From the NCBI GenBank assembly GCA_944326305.1, contig CALVDL010000018.1, positions 5,001 through 69,000 on the forward strand: a stretch of DNA of 64,000 bases, given 5' to 3'. A model generated the notes under the pieces. That model searched no databases and was not told where the DNA came from. It saw only the letters and a list, made by a program, of their open reading frames with translations. Origin of the DNA: an uncultured Bacteroidales bacterium. Lineage in GTDB: Bacteria; Bacteroidota; Bacteroidia; Bacteroidales; UBA932. Shown one piece after another: positions 49,274 through 57,994 of this stretch (its first letter is position 1; each line of letters opens with the position of its first letter). The position numbers were made by a program, and so were the translations under genes.

Positions 49274-50347
49274 TTAATGTATTGAAGGATTGGCTATCTG
49301 GATGCATCTGCGCAGGTTCCAGTAAGGCCCCTTGCTGAAATAGTAGTCTGAATCTATGTAATATGCACCGAATCCGGCACCGAATCCGTCTTTGCAGTAT
49401 CGGGCATAGGCTTCGAGGGAAGCCATTTCCACGTAGTTGCCGTTCTCGTCATATGTCATCAGGGTCTCCCCGTCCCATCCGCGGTACGGCACGTAACCGC
49501 CGTTGTCGCGGTTCGGCCCTTCACTGCTGCTCTGGTTCCACTGCTCGCATATTATGAACTTGTCGGCCGGGCACCAGGCGGGTTTGCCGATACTGTTGTA
49601 GGAGTTCCCGATCTGCTGGGTATATGCCTGGCAGACGAGATAGCTTATGTATGGTTCGATGGCTTCACTCGGGTATGAGCCGAAATAGTCTACGATGTTC
49701 AGCATCTGCCTGCCTTCCTCCGTCTCTGCCTGCGGGCCGAAATGCTTTCCGCTCTGCTCGATGGCTATTGCCAGGTCGGATGCGGACCACCCTTCGAAGT
49801 CATAGTCCACTCCGTCAAGCCCGAAGTGCAGTACCTGGTCGGCATAGTAGTCTGCATATGCCCTGAGGGCCTCTTCGCTTCTGTCAGCGCTCAGGTCATA
49901 GTCTTTGCCATTCCATGTGAACTGATGGTTATAGTGCGCCGCATCCACGTGCAGCACGAACCGTGTCCCTTTCACTTCCTGGCAGTATTTCATGTCGGAA
50001 GCAGCTACAGGGGAGTATTCATACTCATCGGCCGGGTCTGAGGAAGGTACACCCATCCAGAGGTTTACTATATCCAGGCTGTCCGGAAGACCGATGAACC
50101 TCTCGGCCATGGTCGTAGGTTCCTTGTACATGCTTGAAGCGCCTTCAAGCGGTGCCCATGCGGCATAGTATACATATGTCAAGGTATGCTTGCTCTTTTT
50201 CCATTCACGGAGGTTGGCATAGTACTGCTCGTCAAACAGCTCGTCACCCGGGGAAGGGATCTTCTGGACTTCAAGGGCTTCTTCTTTTGTACAGCTGAGC
50301 GCGAGCGCCGTTGCGGCAATAGAGATAAGATATATGGTTTTTTTCAT
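49274..50347 (-). CDS. GH18 endo-beta-N-acetylglucosaminidase-like lipoprotein
   Basis: The start is placed at 50347 (357 residues), where a lipoprotein signal begins (MKKTIYLISIAATALALSC, Cys 19). The longer frame overlaps susD. The GH18 catalytic motif DxxDxDxE is intact at 178-185 (DGVDYDFE) with Glu 185 as acid. Other family features are LTYVYYAAW at the first strand and GAGFGAYYIDSDYY near the end. Size and context fit endoglycosidases that cut the chitobiose core of N-glycans at the cell surface rather than chitinases. Lying between susD and DUF1735 genes matches N-glycan PULs known from Bacteroides. Confidence 0.87.
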   Translation of the reverse strand: MKKTIYLISIAATALALSCTKEEALEVQKIPSPGDELFDEQYYANLREWKKSKHTLTYVYYAAWAPLEGASSMYKEPTTMAERFIGLPDSLDIVNLWMGVPSSDPADEYEYSPVAASDMKYCQEVKGTRFVLHVDAAHYNHQFTWNGKDYDLSADRSEEALRAYADYYADQVLHFGLDGVDYDFEGWSASDLAIAIEQSGKHFGPQAETEEGRQMLNIVDYFGSYPSEAIEPYISYLVCQAYTQQIGNSYNSIGKPAWCPADKFIICEQWNQSSSEGPNRDNGGYVPYRGWDGETLMTYDENGNYVEMASLEAYARYCKDGFGAGFGAYYIDSDYYFSKGPYWNLRRCIQIANPSIH

Positions 50348-50367
50348 CTTTTGAACATTTTTGTCGG

Positions 50368-51948
50368 TTAACGCTGTTTCTTGTCCCACCAGAGCTGGGT
50401 CCCGGCATTGTCAGGTCCTCCGAGCAATGAGATTCCCTGGGCCAGTCCGGACGGGTTCTCGGACTGCTCGCTTATAGGATAAGGGACGCGGCGGATCTGC
50501 AGGTCCGTGTCCACGACACCGTCGCTGTAATTGTTCACCGGGGCTATGAGTTTCGGATAGTCGGTCCTGCGGTATTCGGCCCAGGCTTCGCACCCGTTAG
50601 GAAAGACAGCGAGCCACTTCTGCGTCATTATCCTTTCGAGGTTGGTCTCGAAGTCATCGGCCGTATCGAATGCGATTGCTACATCCGAAGGGGCTGACGC
50701 GTTGTTGTTCTCTACAGCGTCCACGAATGAAGTGGATGTCCTGGTGCTCGCTATGTATGAGTCGGCACCGGTGGCGCCCCATTCTTCAAATGATTTGCGG
50801 ATTCCTTCCTCGTACATGTCCTTGGCTGTGCTTACGCTGCCCCAGCGGAGCTCGTACTCGGCGCGGAGGAAGTATGCTTCGGCGGCATTGATCCATACTA
50901 TGTCGTAGATAGTGGCGTTTGGCGCCGAGACATTGTTCGCCGTGTTGTGGTAAGGCGTCCAGTTGGTGTTGTCGATGCCGTTTCGTACTCCATGGAGTTC
51001 ACCATCATTGGCGGCCTTGGCGTACAAGAATTTGCGGGGGTCATCAAACCCGTTCAGATAGCAGTCGAGCGATGCCCCTATCTGGCAGTCTCCGTCATTG
51101 AAGTTCACATTGATTTCATATATAGGATGGTGGTCTACCCCTTCTACTACGGCATTGTCGGCATTGTCGGTTATTATTCCTATAGGGTCGTTGATGGATT
51201 TTTCAGCCTCGCTCCTGGCAAGGGCCTCGTCTGCATAGCTGCATCTCATCGCAAGGCGCAGACGGAGAGTATTGGCAAATTTTATCCATTGCTCCACATT
51301 GCCTCCGTATACGATGTCGAAGTCTGTCATGATGCTGCCTGCCGGGTTGGCGGCATAATAGTCGCTCAGTACAGTTATGGCCTCGTCAAGTTCGGACAGC
51401 ATCTGTCTGTATATGGACTCCTGGGAGTCGTATTCAGGAGTGAGGGATGTTCCGACCTTACTGTAAGGTACCGCTCCGTAATAGTCTGTCACCTGGTGCA
51501 TTGTGGTCACTTTCAGGACGTCCGCTATTGCCGCGACATGGTCGAGCTGGCTTTCTTCGGCTATTTCAGAGAGTGTTACCCATGCGTTCATGGACTTGGA
51601 GTATTTGTTGACGAACATTGAGCGTGCCCACTGGTCGAGTATGTAGAAACTTCCGTTGTTGCGTCCGTCTCCGAGGGTAGGGGCGAAGAACCCGGACCAG
51701 ATGTCGGCGCACAGGTTATATGTCACCTGGTAGTCCGAATCCAGTGTCCCTGTCCCGTCCCTGTAGAGGATAACGGTCCTTTCGAGCTGCTGGAAAAGGG
51801 CTCCTGTAAGGTTATCGTCAGTGAGCATCTGGTCATGTGTGGCCTCATGCTTGTTGGTGTTGAAGTCTTCGAAGTTCTTCGTACACCCCGCTACTGTGGC
51901 AGCAAGGGAAACAGCTGCCGTCAATTTTATTAAACTATTGATATTCAT
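50368..51948 (-). CDS. SusD-like glycan-binding lipoprotein (SusD_2 type)
   Basis: This 526-residue lipoprotein has the lipid Cys at 22 (AATVAGCTKNFEDFNTNKHE). The start FEDFNTNKHEAT, the repeated helices with ALFQQLERTVI and MHQVTDYYGAVPYSKVG, WIKFANTLRLRLAMR and the C-terminal MTQKWLAVFPNGCEAWAEYRRTDYP are characteristic of the second SusD family. It should act as the lid of the SusC encoded 14 bases upstream. A distant family member from the SusD at 5.6 kb, so the two PULs have separate origins. Confidence 0.93.
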   Translation of the reverse strand: MNINSLIKLTAAVSLAATVAGCTKNFEDFNTNKHEATHDQMLTDDNLTGALFQQLERTVILYRDGTGTLDSDYQVTYNLCADIWSGFFAPTLGDGRNNGSFYILDQWARSMFVNKYSKSMNAWVTLSEIAEESQLDHVAAIADVLKVTTMHQVTDYYGAVPYSKVGTSLTPEYDSQESIYRQMLSELDEAITVLSDYYAANPAGSIMTDFDIVYGGNVEQWIKFANTLRLRLAMRCSYADEALARSEAEKSINDPIGIITDNADNAVVEGVDHHPIYEINVNFNDGDCQIGASLDCYLNGFDDPRKFLYAKAANDGELHGVRNGIDNTNWTPYHNTANNVSAPNATIYDIVWINAAEAYFLRAEYELRWGSVSTAKDMYEEGIRKSFEEWGATGADSYIASTRTSTSFVDAVENNNASAPSDVAIAFDTADDFETNLERIMTQKWLAVFPNGCEAWAEYRRTDYPKLIAPVNNYSDGVVDTDLQIRRVPYPISEQSENPSGLAQGISLLGGPDNAGTQLWWDKKQR

Positions 51949-51962
51949 AATCGTTGCAGCTA

Positions 51963-54900
51963 TTAGAATTTGAGTTTGACAGAGAAACCGAAGCTCCGTG
52001 TGCTAGGCTGCATGAAGTAGTCGATTCCCTGGTTGTACGTGCCGGTGCTTGACGTCATCTCAGGATCGAACGGAGCCTTTTTGTAGATCATCCACAGGTT
52101 GTGCCCTACAAGGGTGAGGTTGAGGCCTTTGAGCCACTTGCACCAGTTCTGTACAGGGAAGTCATATCCTATGGAGAGTTCGCTCAGACGTATGTTCGTG
52201 GCATCATAGACATACATGCTCATCACACCGTCGTTTGCACCGATTGTCTGGTAATATTCCTTCACGTTAGGGGACTTCATTCCGTTGATCATCACGTATC
52301 CGCGGTCACGGGCATCTGCAGTGGCCTGGGAGATACCGTAGTAGTCCATCACGGCCTGGGTCTTGGAGATGGCGACACCTCCGAGTCTGCCTGTGAAAAG
52401 GAAGTTGAGGCTGAATCCTTTCCATGAGAGGCTGTTGCCCCATGAAAGAAGGTGCTTCGGCGCTGTGTCACCCGCATATATGAGGTCTTCGTCATCATAG
52501 TCCGCCACAACGTTCCCGGTGGAAGTCTGGATCAGGTACCCTTTCTCGTCAGTAGCAAGGGTGGTGACGTACACATCGCTCATGGAGCCTCCTTCGTACA
52601 GGATATTTTTAACTCCTCCAAATCCCCCTACGTCCAGCCTTGAGATATTGAGGGTCTCGCCCGTTTCGGGTACATACCAGTCTTTCAGGAGTGACACGAT
52701 CCTGTTCCTGTTGTGGGAATAGGTCATGTATGTGTCCCAATGTACCGGACCGAAGTCATCTCCGTATCTTGCCGAGAGCTCGACTCCGGTATTGTCCACC
52801 TGTCCGGCATTCACAATCACTGAAGTCCACCTTGATGCAGCCGACAGGGATGATTCGAAGAACTGGTTGAAGGTGCTTGATTTATACCAGGTCGCATCAA
52901 TCTGGAACTTGCTGTTGAAAAAGTGGATGTTGGTACCGACTTCCCATGATTTGGTCCGTTCAGGCTGGAGGTTGGTGTTTTCCATCCTGGTCTTTGTCGA
53001 TGCTATACCGCTTGCCACACTGTATGTCGGCATGGTAAGGAACTGCTCCGGGTCATTACCCACTTCCGAGTATGATACGCGCAGTTTCCAGTATGGGAAC
53101 ACGTCGCTCTTGAGCCCCGGGATGAATTCGGTTACTATCCCTGATAGCCCGACGGTAGGGTAGAATACGGATGAATAGTCGGAGAATGCCAGTGTGGATG
53201 ACCAGTCGTTCCTGGCTGTAAGGTCGAGATAGACCATGCTCTTGAAGCCTACCTGTACGTTGGCGAATATGGCCTGTTTCTGCTTGCGGTAGCCTTCCTG
53301 TACCATTTCAGTGGCAGAGTGTGACCTGTCTATGTTTCCGAAAGTGAACAGGTTGGCGATAGGGTTGAGGTTTCCTCCGATATAATCCCGGCTGTACTGG
53401 ATATCCTCGATGTTTGCACCTATTGTCGCAGTGAGGTTGACTATGTTGTCCCCGAAATATTTGTTTATGCTGGCTATGATTTCACCGAATTTCTGGTTGG
53501 TCACCATGGTCTCCTTGCTGTAGTAGCCGAATTCTGACGCGAACAGCTGGAGAGTGCCGGCATTGAATTTCCTCTCATGTGTCTCGTTGTTCATGTCGAT
53601 CTTGCCTCTGGCCGAGATGGTGAGCCAGTCCAGCGGTTTGTATGAGAGCTGGGCACTGGCCATCATGCGGTTCTTGTTGTTGTTGTACCTTTGGTTTTCA
53701 GTTATCCAATAAGGGTTCTGCATGGAGAGGTCGTTGCCGTAAGGCCAGTACTGGGTCTTGAGGTTACGGGCTGCGTCATAGCGCTCATATATCTTGATCC
53801 GCTCGAAGTCGTCTCCTGCCGGGAAAAGGTAGATAGGGACGACAGGGTTCATGTACTGTCCCTGCGACACCATATTCTGCTCCTTGATGTTGGCATAGGA
53901 GAGGCTTACATCAAGGGTCATCTTGTCTTTCAGGAAGTTGGTGGTGTTGCGGACATTGAAATTGTATCTGTCCACGTCATTGTTGCGGATTATGCCTTTG
54001 GAGTTGGTCGCAGCCATCGAGACATAGATCTGGTTCTTTTCAGTACCGGAAGAAAGGCTGATGGAGTTGTTCTCGTTGATTCCGGTCTGGAAAAAGTCTC
54101 TCGGACTATAGTTTGAAGGTGTCGCAAGCTTTTCTCCCCAGCTCTGGTAGGACCCTGCCTCGGTAGCTCCGTATGTGTTCTGGAATGAAGGCATTATATA
54201 GGCACGGGAGAACTCCGTAGTGTTGGAGTAATTGAGCGAGAAGGAATCTTTCGAACCTTTCTTGGTGGTGATGATTACTACGCCATTGGCCGCTGCGGAC
54301 CCGTACAGTGCCGCTGCCGAAGGACCGCTCAGTACTGAAATGCTGGCGATGTCGTCAGGGTTTATGGCCGAGAGCCCGTCCCCGGTCTGTCCAGCTCCGG
54401 CGTATACTCCTTCCGGCTGTTCCCCGGAGAGGTTCGGCATCGGGATACCGTCAATCACATAAAGGGCATTGTTGTTGTTCGAGATGGACTTCGTTCCTCT
54501 CATGACCACTCGGCTTCCCCCCCCTATGCCTGAGGACGAGGTGTTGATGACTACTCCGGCGACCTTTCCGTTGAGTGCATTGACGAATGAACCCGTAGGG
54601 GTTATGTTCTCCAGTTCCATTTCCTGGACGTTGTAGGACAGGGATTTCTCTGCTTTCGAGATACCCATTGCTGTCACTACTGTAGCCTCAAGCACAGAAT
54701 ATTCTGTCTTGAGTACCGCATTGATCACTGTACGTCCGTTGATAGTTTCTTTAAGGTCGCTCATGCCTATATAGGAAAATACAAGCGATATGGCGTCAGC
54801 CGGTACTGCAAGGGTGTACTTGCCGTCCAGATCCGTCACCGTACCTACGGAAGTATTCCCTTCTACGAATACGCTGGCGCCGATAAGAGGCTCTCCGTTT

Positions 54901-55043
54901 TCATCGGAAACTGTTCCTGAGACTGTGGTCTCCTGAGCGTATCCGATGCCTGCGGAAAAGAAAAGTGAAGCGAATACCGATAAGGTATAGGCCAGACCTT
55001 TCTTCAAACCGTCAAGACGGTTCAGAAAGTTAAGAATGCTCAT
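51963..55043 (-). CDS. SusC/RagA-type TonB-dependent transporter of the second PUL
   Basis: This 1026-residue protein has a signal peptide ending near IGYAQ (residue 36). The CarboxypepD_reg domain spans about 37-115 (SGTVSDENGEPLIGASVFVEG), then comes the plug with VLSGPSAAALYGSAAANGVV. A barrel ends in SFGFSVKLKF. It lacks the DEVVV-type TonB box of the first SusC, showing VLEATVVTAMGISKAEKSL in its place. It heads the susC-susD-GH18-DUF1735-DUF1735 unit and should import released N-glycans. Confidence 0.95.
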   Translation of the reverse strand: MSILNFLNRLDGLKKGLAYTLSVFASLFFSAGIGYAQETTVSGTVSDENGEPLIGASVFVEGNTSVGTVTDLDGKYTLAVPADAISLVFSYIGMSDLKETINGRTVINAVLKTEYSVLEATVVTAMGISKAEKSLSYNVQEMELENITPTGSFVNALNGKVAGVVINTSSSGIGGGSRVVMRGTKSISNNNNALYVIDGIPMPNLSGEQPEGVYAGAGQTGDGLSAINPDDIASISVLSGPSAAALYGSAAANGVVIITTKKGSKDSFSLNYSNTTEFSRAYIMPSFQNTYGATEAGSYQSWGEKLATPSNYSPRDFFQTGINENNSISLSSGTEKNQIYVSMAATNSKGIIRNNDVDRYNFNVRNTTNFLKDKMTLDVSLSYANIKEQNMVSQGQYMNPVVPIYLFPAGDDFERIKIYERYDAARNLKTQYWPYGNDLSMQNPYWITENQRYNNNKNRMMASAQLSYKPLDWLTISARGKIDMNNETHERKFNAGTLQLFASEFGYYSKETMVTNQKFGEIIASINKYFGDNIVNLTATIGANIEDIQYSRDYIGGNLNPIANLFTFGNIDRSHSATEMVQEGYRKQKQAIFANVQVGFKSMVYLDLTARNDWSSTLAFSDYSSVFYPTVGLSGIVTEFIPGLKSDVFPYWKLRVSYSEVGNDPEQFLTMPTYSVASGIASTKTRMENTNLQPERTKSWEVGTNIHFFNSKFQIDATWYKSSTFNQFFESSLSAASRWTSVIVNAGQVDNTGVELSARYGDDFGPVHWDTYMTYSHNRNRIVSLLKDWYVPETGETLNISRLDVGGFGGVKNILYEGGSMSDVYVTTLATDEKGYLIQTSTGNVVADYDDEDLIYAGDTAPKHLLSWGNSLSWKGFSLNFLFTGRLGGVAISKTQAVMDYYGISQATADARDRGYVMINGMKSPNVKEYYQTIGANDGVMSMYVYDATNIRLSELSIGYDFPVQNWCKWLKGLNLTLVGHNLWMIYKKAPFDPEMTSSTGTYNQGIDYFMQPSTRSFGFSVKLKF

Positions 55044-55081
55044 AAAAATGGGAATTTAGTTATATAAATATGGTTATGTTA

Positions 55082-55099
55082 TTGAACATATGTTGTCAA
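55082..55099 (-). promoter_or_regulatory. Palindrome upstream of the second susC
   Basis: TTGAACATATGTTGTCAA has a perfect AACATATGTT centre and TTGA/TCAA ends with one bulge. It lies 39 bases before the susC ATG and just after the DUF1573 stop. It is a candidate operator. No clear -7 box is seen. Confidence 0.35.
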
Positions 55100-55108
55100 C
55101 AATATCAT

Positions 55109-55864
55109 TCAGTAGGCGGCATTGTATATGGCTTTTATCTCAAGTTCCTTGTCTGCAGGCTTCCCGTTGACCAGAGGGATGAGCGGGAATGTCAGCGTGT
55201 CCCCGGCAATGGTTTTGCCTGGCATGGTGAAATGGAACCATACGGTATCTTTCCCTCTGCCGCCAATCTTGTGGCTTTCTGAGAATGACACGCAACCGCT
55301 GTACTCACGGGGTATGTCAAATGAAAGATCCATTTTTTTCCTTCCGGAGTTCGCACATCTAACGAACATCCCTTTCCTTTCACCCGGTGAAAGCTTGCCG
55401 AAGTGAAGTGTCTCGTGGCTCATGTGCAGACCTTTGCCATACAGGTAAGGATAATCCTCTTCTACGGCATGCCGCATGGGCTTCACTTCTCCTTTTATGA
55501 TGAGGCTTAGAATGCCTTTTCTCCCGAGGCATCTTATCCCTATTTCTTCCATGAATATGCCGCTCCTGTATGAAGGATTATACGTCACCGCCACTTTCAG
55601 GGTCTCTCCCGGTGCTGCAGAGGTGCTTTCCATACGGGCTCTGACACATGAGCATCTTGTCAGTGCCGCTACCGGTATGAGTGTGTCCTGATACGTATTT
55701 GGAAGAAGCAGCAAGGCTTCTGCCGGGCCATCCTTTTCCTTGATTTTGCCGAAATCGGCCTCCGTATTTTCGGAGACAGTGATTTCTCTGATGCTGTCAT
55801 TACCGCACGACATGAGTGTCAGGATAATTGTGGCTGAACATAATCTTATGGCTTTGGTGTGCAC
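55109..55864 (-). CDS. DUF1573 lipoprotein
   Basis: This 251-residue lipoprotein has its Cys at 20 (TIILTLMSC). The DUF1573 core (about 35-130) has the typical RCSCVRARMESTSAAPGETLKV with its Cys-x-Cys and an Ig-like VTYNPSYRSG. A second beta domain (about 145-250, LHFGKLSPGERKGMFVRCAN) repeats the pattern. Function is unknown, possibly in surface or cell-wall assembly. It lies between the glycosidase genes and susC on the same strand, with its own promoter. Confidence 0.85.
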   Translation of the reverse strand: MHTKAIRLCSATIILTLMSCGNDSIREITVSENTEADFGKIKEKDGPAEALLLLPNTYQDTLIPVAALTRCSCVRARMESTSAAPGETLKVAVTYNPSYRSGIFMEEIGIRCLGRKGILSLIIKGEVKPMRHAVEEDYPYLYGKGLHMSHETLHFGKLSPGERKGMFVRCANSGRKKMDLSFDIPREYSGCVSFSESHKIGGRGKDTVWFHFTMPGKTIAGDTLTFPLIPLVNGKPADKELEIKAIYNAAY

Positions 55865-55890
55865 TGTGGTTTTCGTTTTTTCTTGGTGCG

Positions 55891-55898
55891 CAAATTTA
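55891..55898 (-). promoter_or_regulatory. -7 box of the DUF1573 gene
   Basis: On the minus strand TAAATTTG fits TAnnTTTG, about 27 bases before the ATG at 55864. The promoter may also serve susC, 65 bases past the DUF1573 stop. Confidence 0.55.
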
Positions 55899-56028
55899 AA
55901 TATTTCTGATTAAATAGAAACCGGAAAACGGCCTCCTATGGGCCCTGGAAGGGGGTTATATATTCTAATTTAATAAATTTTTGATGGTGATAAGTGTTTG
56001 TTAATTAATGAAATAATGTGATACTTAG

Positions 56029-56050
56029 CGTATTTTTAGGACAAAATACG
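56029..56050 (-). promoter_or_regulatory. Inverted repeat upstream of the DUF1573-susC genes
   Basis: CGTATTTT (56029-56036) and AAAATACG (56043-56050) form a perfect 8-bp inverted repeat with a 6-base centre, in the 288-base AT-rich gap between GH29 and the DUF1573 gene. It is a candidate regulator site. The rest of the gap shows no gene. Confidence 0.4.
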
Positions 56051-56105
56051 GCAAATACTGTTTAATATTTTTGTAATATACCGTTAAAAAGACACTATAT
56101 GCACG

Positions 56106-56137
56106 GTTTCAACTCCCTTGGGTATACTGTTTGAAAC
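56106..56137 (-). terminator. Hairpin after the GH29 gene
   Basis: GTTTCAA (56106-56112) pairs with TTGAAAC (56131-56137), with an inner CCC/GGG pair. On the minus strand a T run follows only about 15 bases later. It may be a weak terminator of the glycosidase unit or an operator. Confidence 0.4.
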
Positions 56138-56152
56138 TTTATGGATGTCTGA

Positions 56153-57940
56153 TTATAAGGCACCGAAACTTTTGACTCCATAAGTTTTGTTTTCGCTGGT
56201 GCTGAGTGGTAATAAACGGATATATCTGAGTGTCAGGGGGGCATCGAATGTGACCTCCTGGCGAATTGGGTTGTTTACTATGTTCTCGAACATTTTGTCC
56301 GAGAATACGGTTTTCCAGTATTTGCCGTCTGTGCTTACTTCCAGATTGTAACTGATTATGCACCCGTCTTTGCCTTTCTTTTTCGGCTGGTAGTAGAACC
56401 CTATGACTTCGGCTGTCTTCCCGAGGTCTATTTCAAGCGGAGTCCATGCATCCCTGGTTTCTCCGGAGCTGTCTGCATCGTCCCATGCCTCTGTCTCGCC
56501 CATTACCTCGTCGAGGTACAGCCCGAACCCGTTCAGGAGCGGGCATGCGTATGATTTTTCGATATTCACCCGTACGGCAGCGGTGGTCAGCCTGTCAGTG
56601 AGCAGGATGCGCTTGTAGCCGATGGTCGTGCCTTCAGCCGCCCTGACCCAGTCACCGTCCTTGTCCATGATATCGACACTGAACTGTGCCACTCTCTGTC
56701 CGAGGGGGATGTATTCCTGGAGCATTATCCTGTTGAATGTCTTTTCCCCGTCAAGGTTTATAATGACGGAGGCTTCCCGTATGTTGTCATCTGTCGCCCA
56801 GTAGGTGTCATAGCCGGAGTCAAGCATGTTGGATGCGGCGAATTTCATGCTCCCTCCCCGGACTTCATCCGCTTCTGCGCTCGCCCCTTCTGACATGTCG
56901 ACTGAGAATATTTTATCCAGGGCGGCACGGAATTCCATGAGCCGGAGGGAGTCGGTGCTGTGAATAAGGCCCCTTTTGTCAGGCGGGACATTCAGGAGCA
57001 GGAGCGAGTTCCTCCCTACGCTTGCATAGTATATCCCCAGCAGGTCAGATACCGATTTCACCTTGTCGTTTTCAGAGTCTTTGTAGAACCAGCCCGGACG
57101 TATGGATACGTCGGCCTCTCCCGGTATCCATGCCTTCCCGTGTACGTTACCGCAATTGAGGGTGTCCTGGGACGGTGAGGCCCCGGGTGTGAACCCTGCT
57201 GTGTCCAGCCTGGACCAGCATGTCTTCCCGGCATATCCAGCTTCGTTCCCTATCCAGCGGCATCCGGGGCCGACATCGCTGAATATCACGGCATCAGGCT
57301 GATGCCTGTAGACTGTCTCGTGGTACAGGTCCCAGTCGTATCTCTGGCGTTTCCCGTTGGGCCCTTCACCGCATGCCCCGTCAAACCACTGCTCGAATAC
57401 CGGGCCGTAGCTTCCCAGTGCGCTCTCGAGGGTCCGGCGGAACACATCGTTATATTCATCAGTGCCGTATGCCGGGTCGTTCCTGTCCCATGGAGATATG
57501 TACACTCCGAACTCCAGACCGTATTCCCGGCATGCTTCCGAAAGATCTTTCAGCACATCGCCTTTTCCGTCCATCCATGAACTCTGCGCTACAGTGTGGC
57601 TGCTTGCCGGGTTGGGCCACAGGCAGAACCCGTCGTGGTGCTTCGCCGTGATGATTATCCCTTTCATTCCGGCAGCCTTGGCTATGGAAGCCCACTGGCG
57701 GCAATCCATCTGTGAAGGGTTGAAGATGTCTGCGTCTTCCTGTCCGCTTCCCCATTCTGCGCTGGTGAAGGTGTTCGGGCCGAAATGGCAGAACATGTTG
57801 GTCTCCATCTTCTGCCACTCTACCTGCTGCGGAGTGGGAAGTGGTCCGTAAGGGGCGGGAGCTTCAGTCCCGCAGGATGCCAGGGCAAGGCCGCAGGCCG
57901 CGGCGGACAGGGCAAGACTCGATTTATTGGGCTGTATCAT
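56153..57940 (-). CDS. GH29 alpha-L-fucosidase lipoprotein
   Basis: This 595-residue lipoprotein has its lipobox Cys at 23 (LALASC). The GH29 barrel has MFCHFGPNTFTSAEWGSG, ITAKHHDGFCLWPN with the fucose-binding His pair, and the nucleophile Asp 187 in FEQWFDGACGEG. NSLLLLNVPPDKRGLI closes the domain. A C-terminal F5/8-type discoidin-like domain spans about 340-595 (MLDSGYDTYWATDDN, WTPLEIDLGKTAEVIGF). The layout fits the more linkage-specific GH29-B group, expected to remove alpha-1,3/4-fucose. The linkage is inferred. It lies 54 bases after the LacZ-type GH2. Confidence 0.92.
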   Translation of the reverse strand: MIQPNKSSLALSAAACGLALASCGTEAPAPYGPLPTPQQVEWQKMETNMFCHFGPNTFTSAEWGSGQEDADIFNPSQMDCRQWASIAKAAGMKGIIITAKHHDGFCLWPNPASSHTVAQSSWMDGKGDVLKDLSEACREYGLEFGVYISPWDRNDPAYGTDEYNDVFRRTLESALGSYGPVFEQWFDGACGEGPNGKRQRYDWDLYHETVYRHQPDAVIFSDVGPGCRWIGNEAGYAGKTCWSRLDTAGFTPGASPSQDTLNCGNVHGKAWIPGEADVSIRPGWFYKDSENDKVKSVSDLLGIYYASVGRNSLLLLNVPPDKRGLIHSTDSLRLMEFRAALDKIFSVDMSEGASAEADEVRGGSMKFAASNMLDSGYDTYWATDDNIREASVIINLDGEKTFNRIMLQEYIPLGQRVAQFSVDIMDKDGDWVRAAEGTTIGYKRILLTDRLTTAAVRVNIEKSYACPLLNGFGLYLDEVMGETEAWDDADSSGETRDAWTPLEIDLGKTAEVIGFYYQPKKKGKDGCIISYNLEVSTDGKYWKTVFSDKMFENIVNNPIRQEVTFDAPLTLRYIRLLPLSTSENKTYGVKSFGAL

Positions 57941-57994
57941 ATGTTTTGTGTGTCTATGATTGTTTCTTCATGATGCTGAATCTGGTATTCTTGG

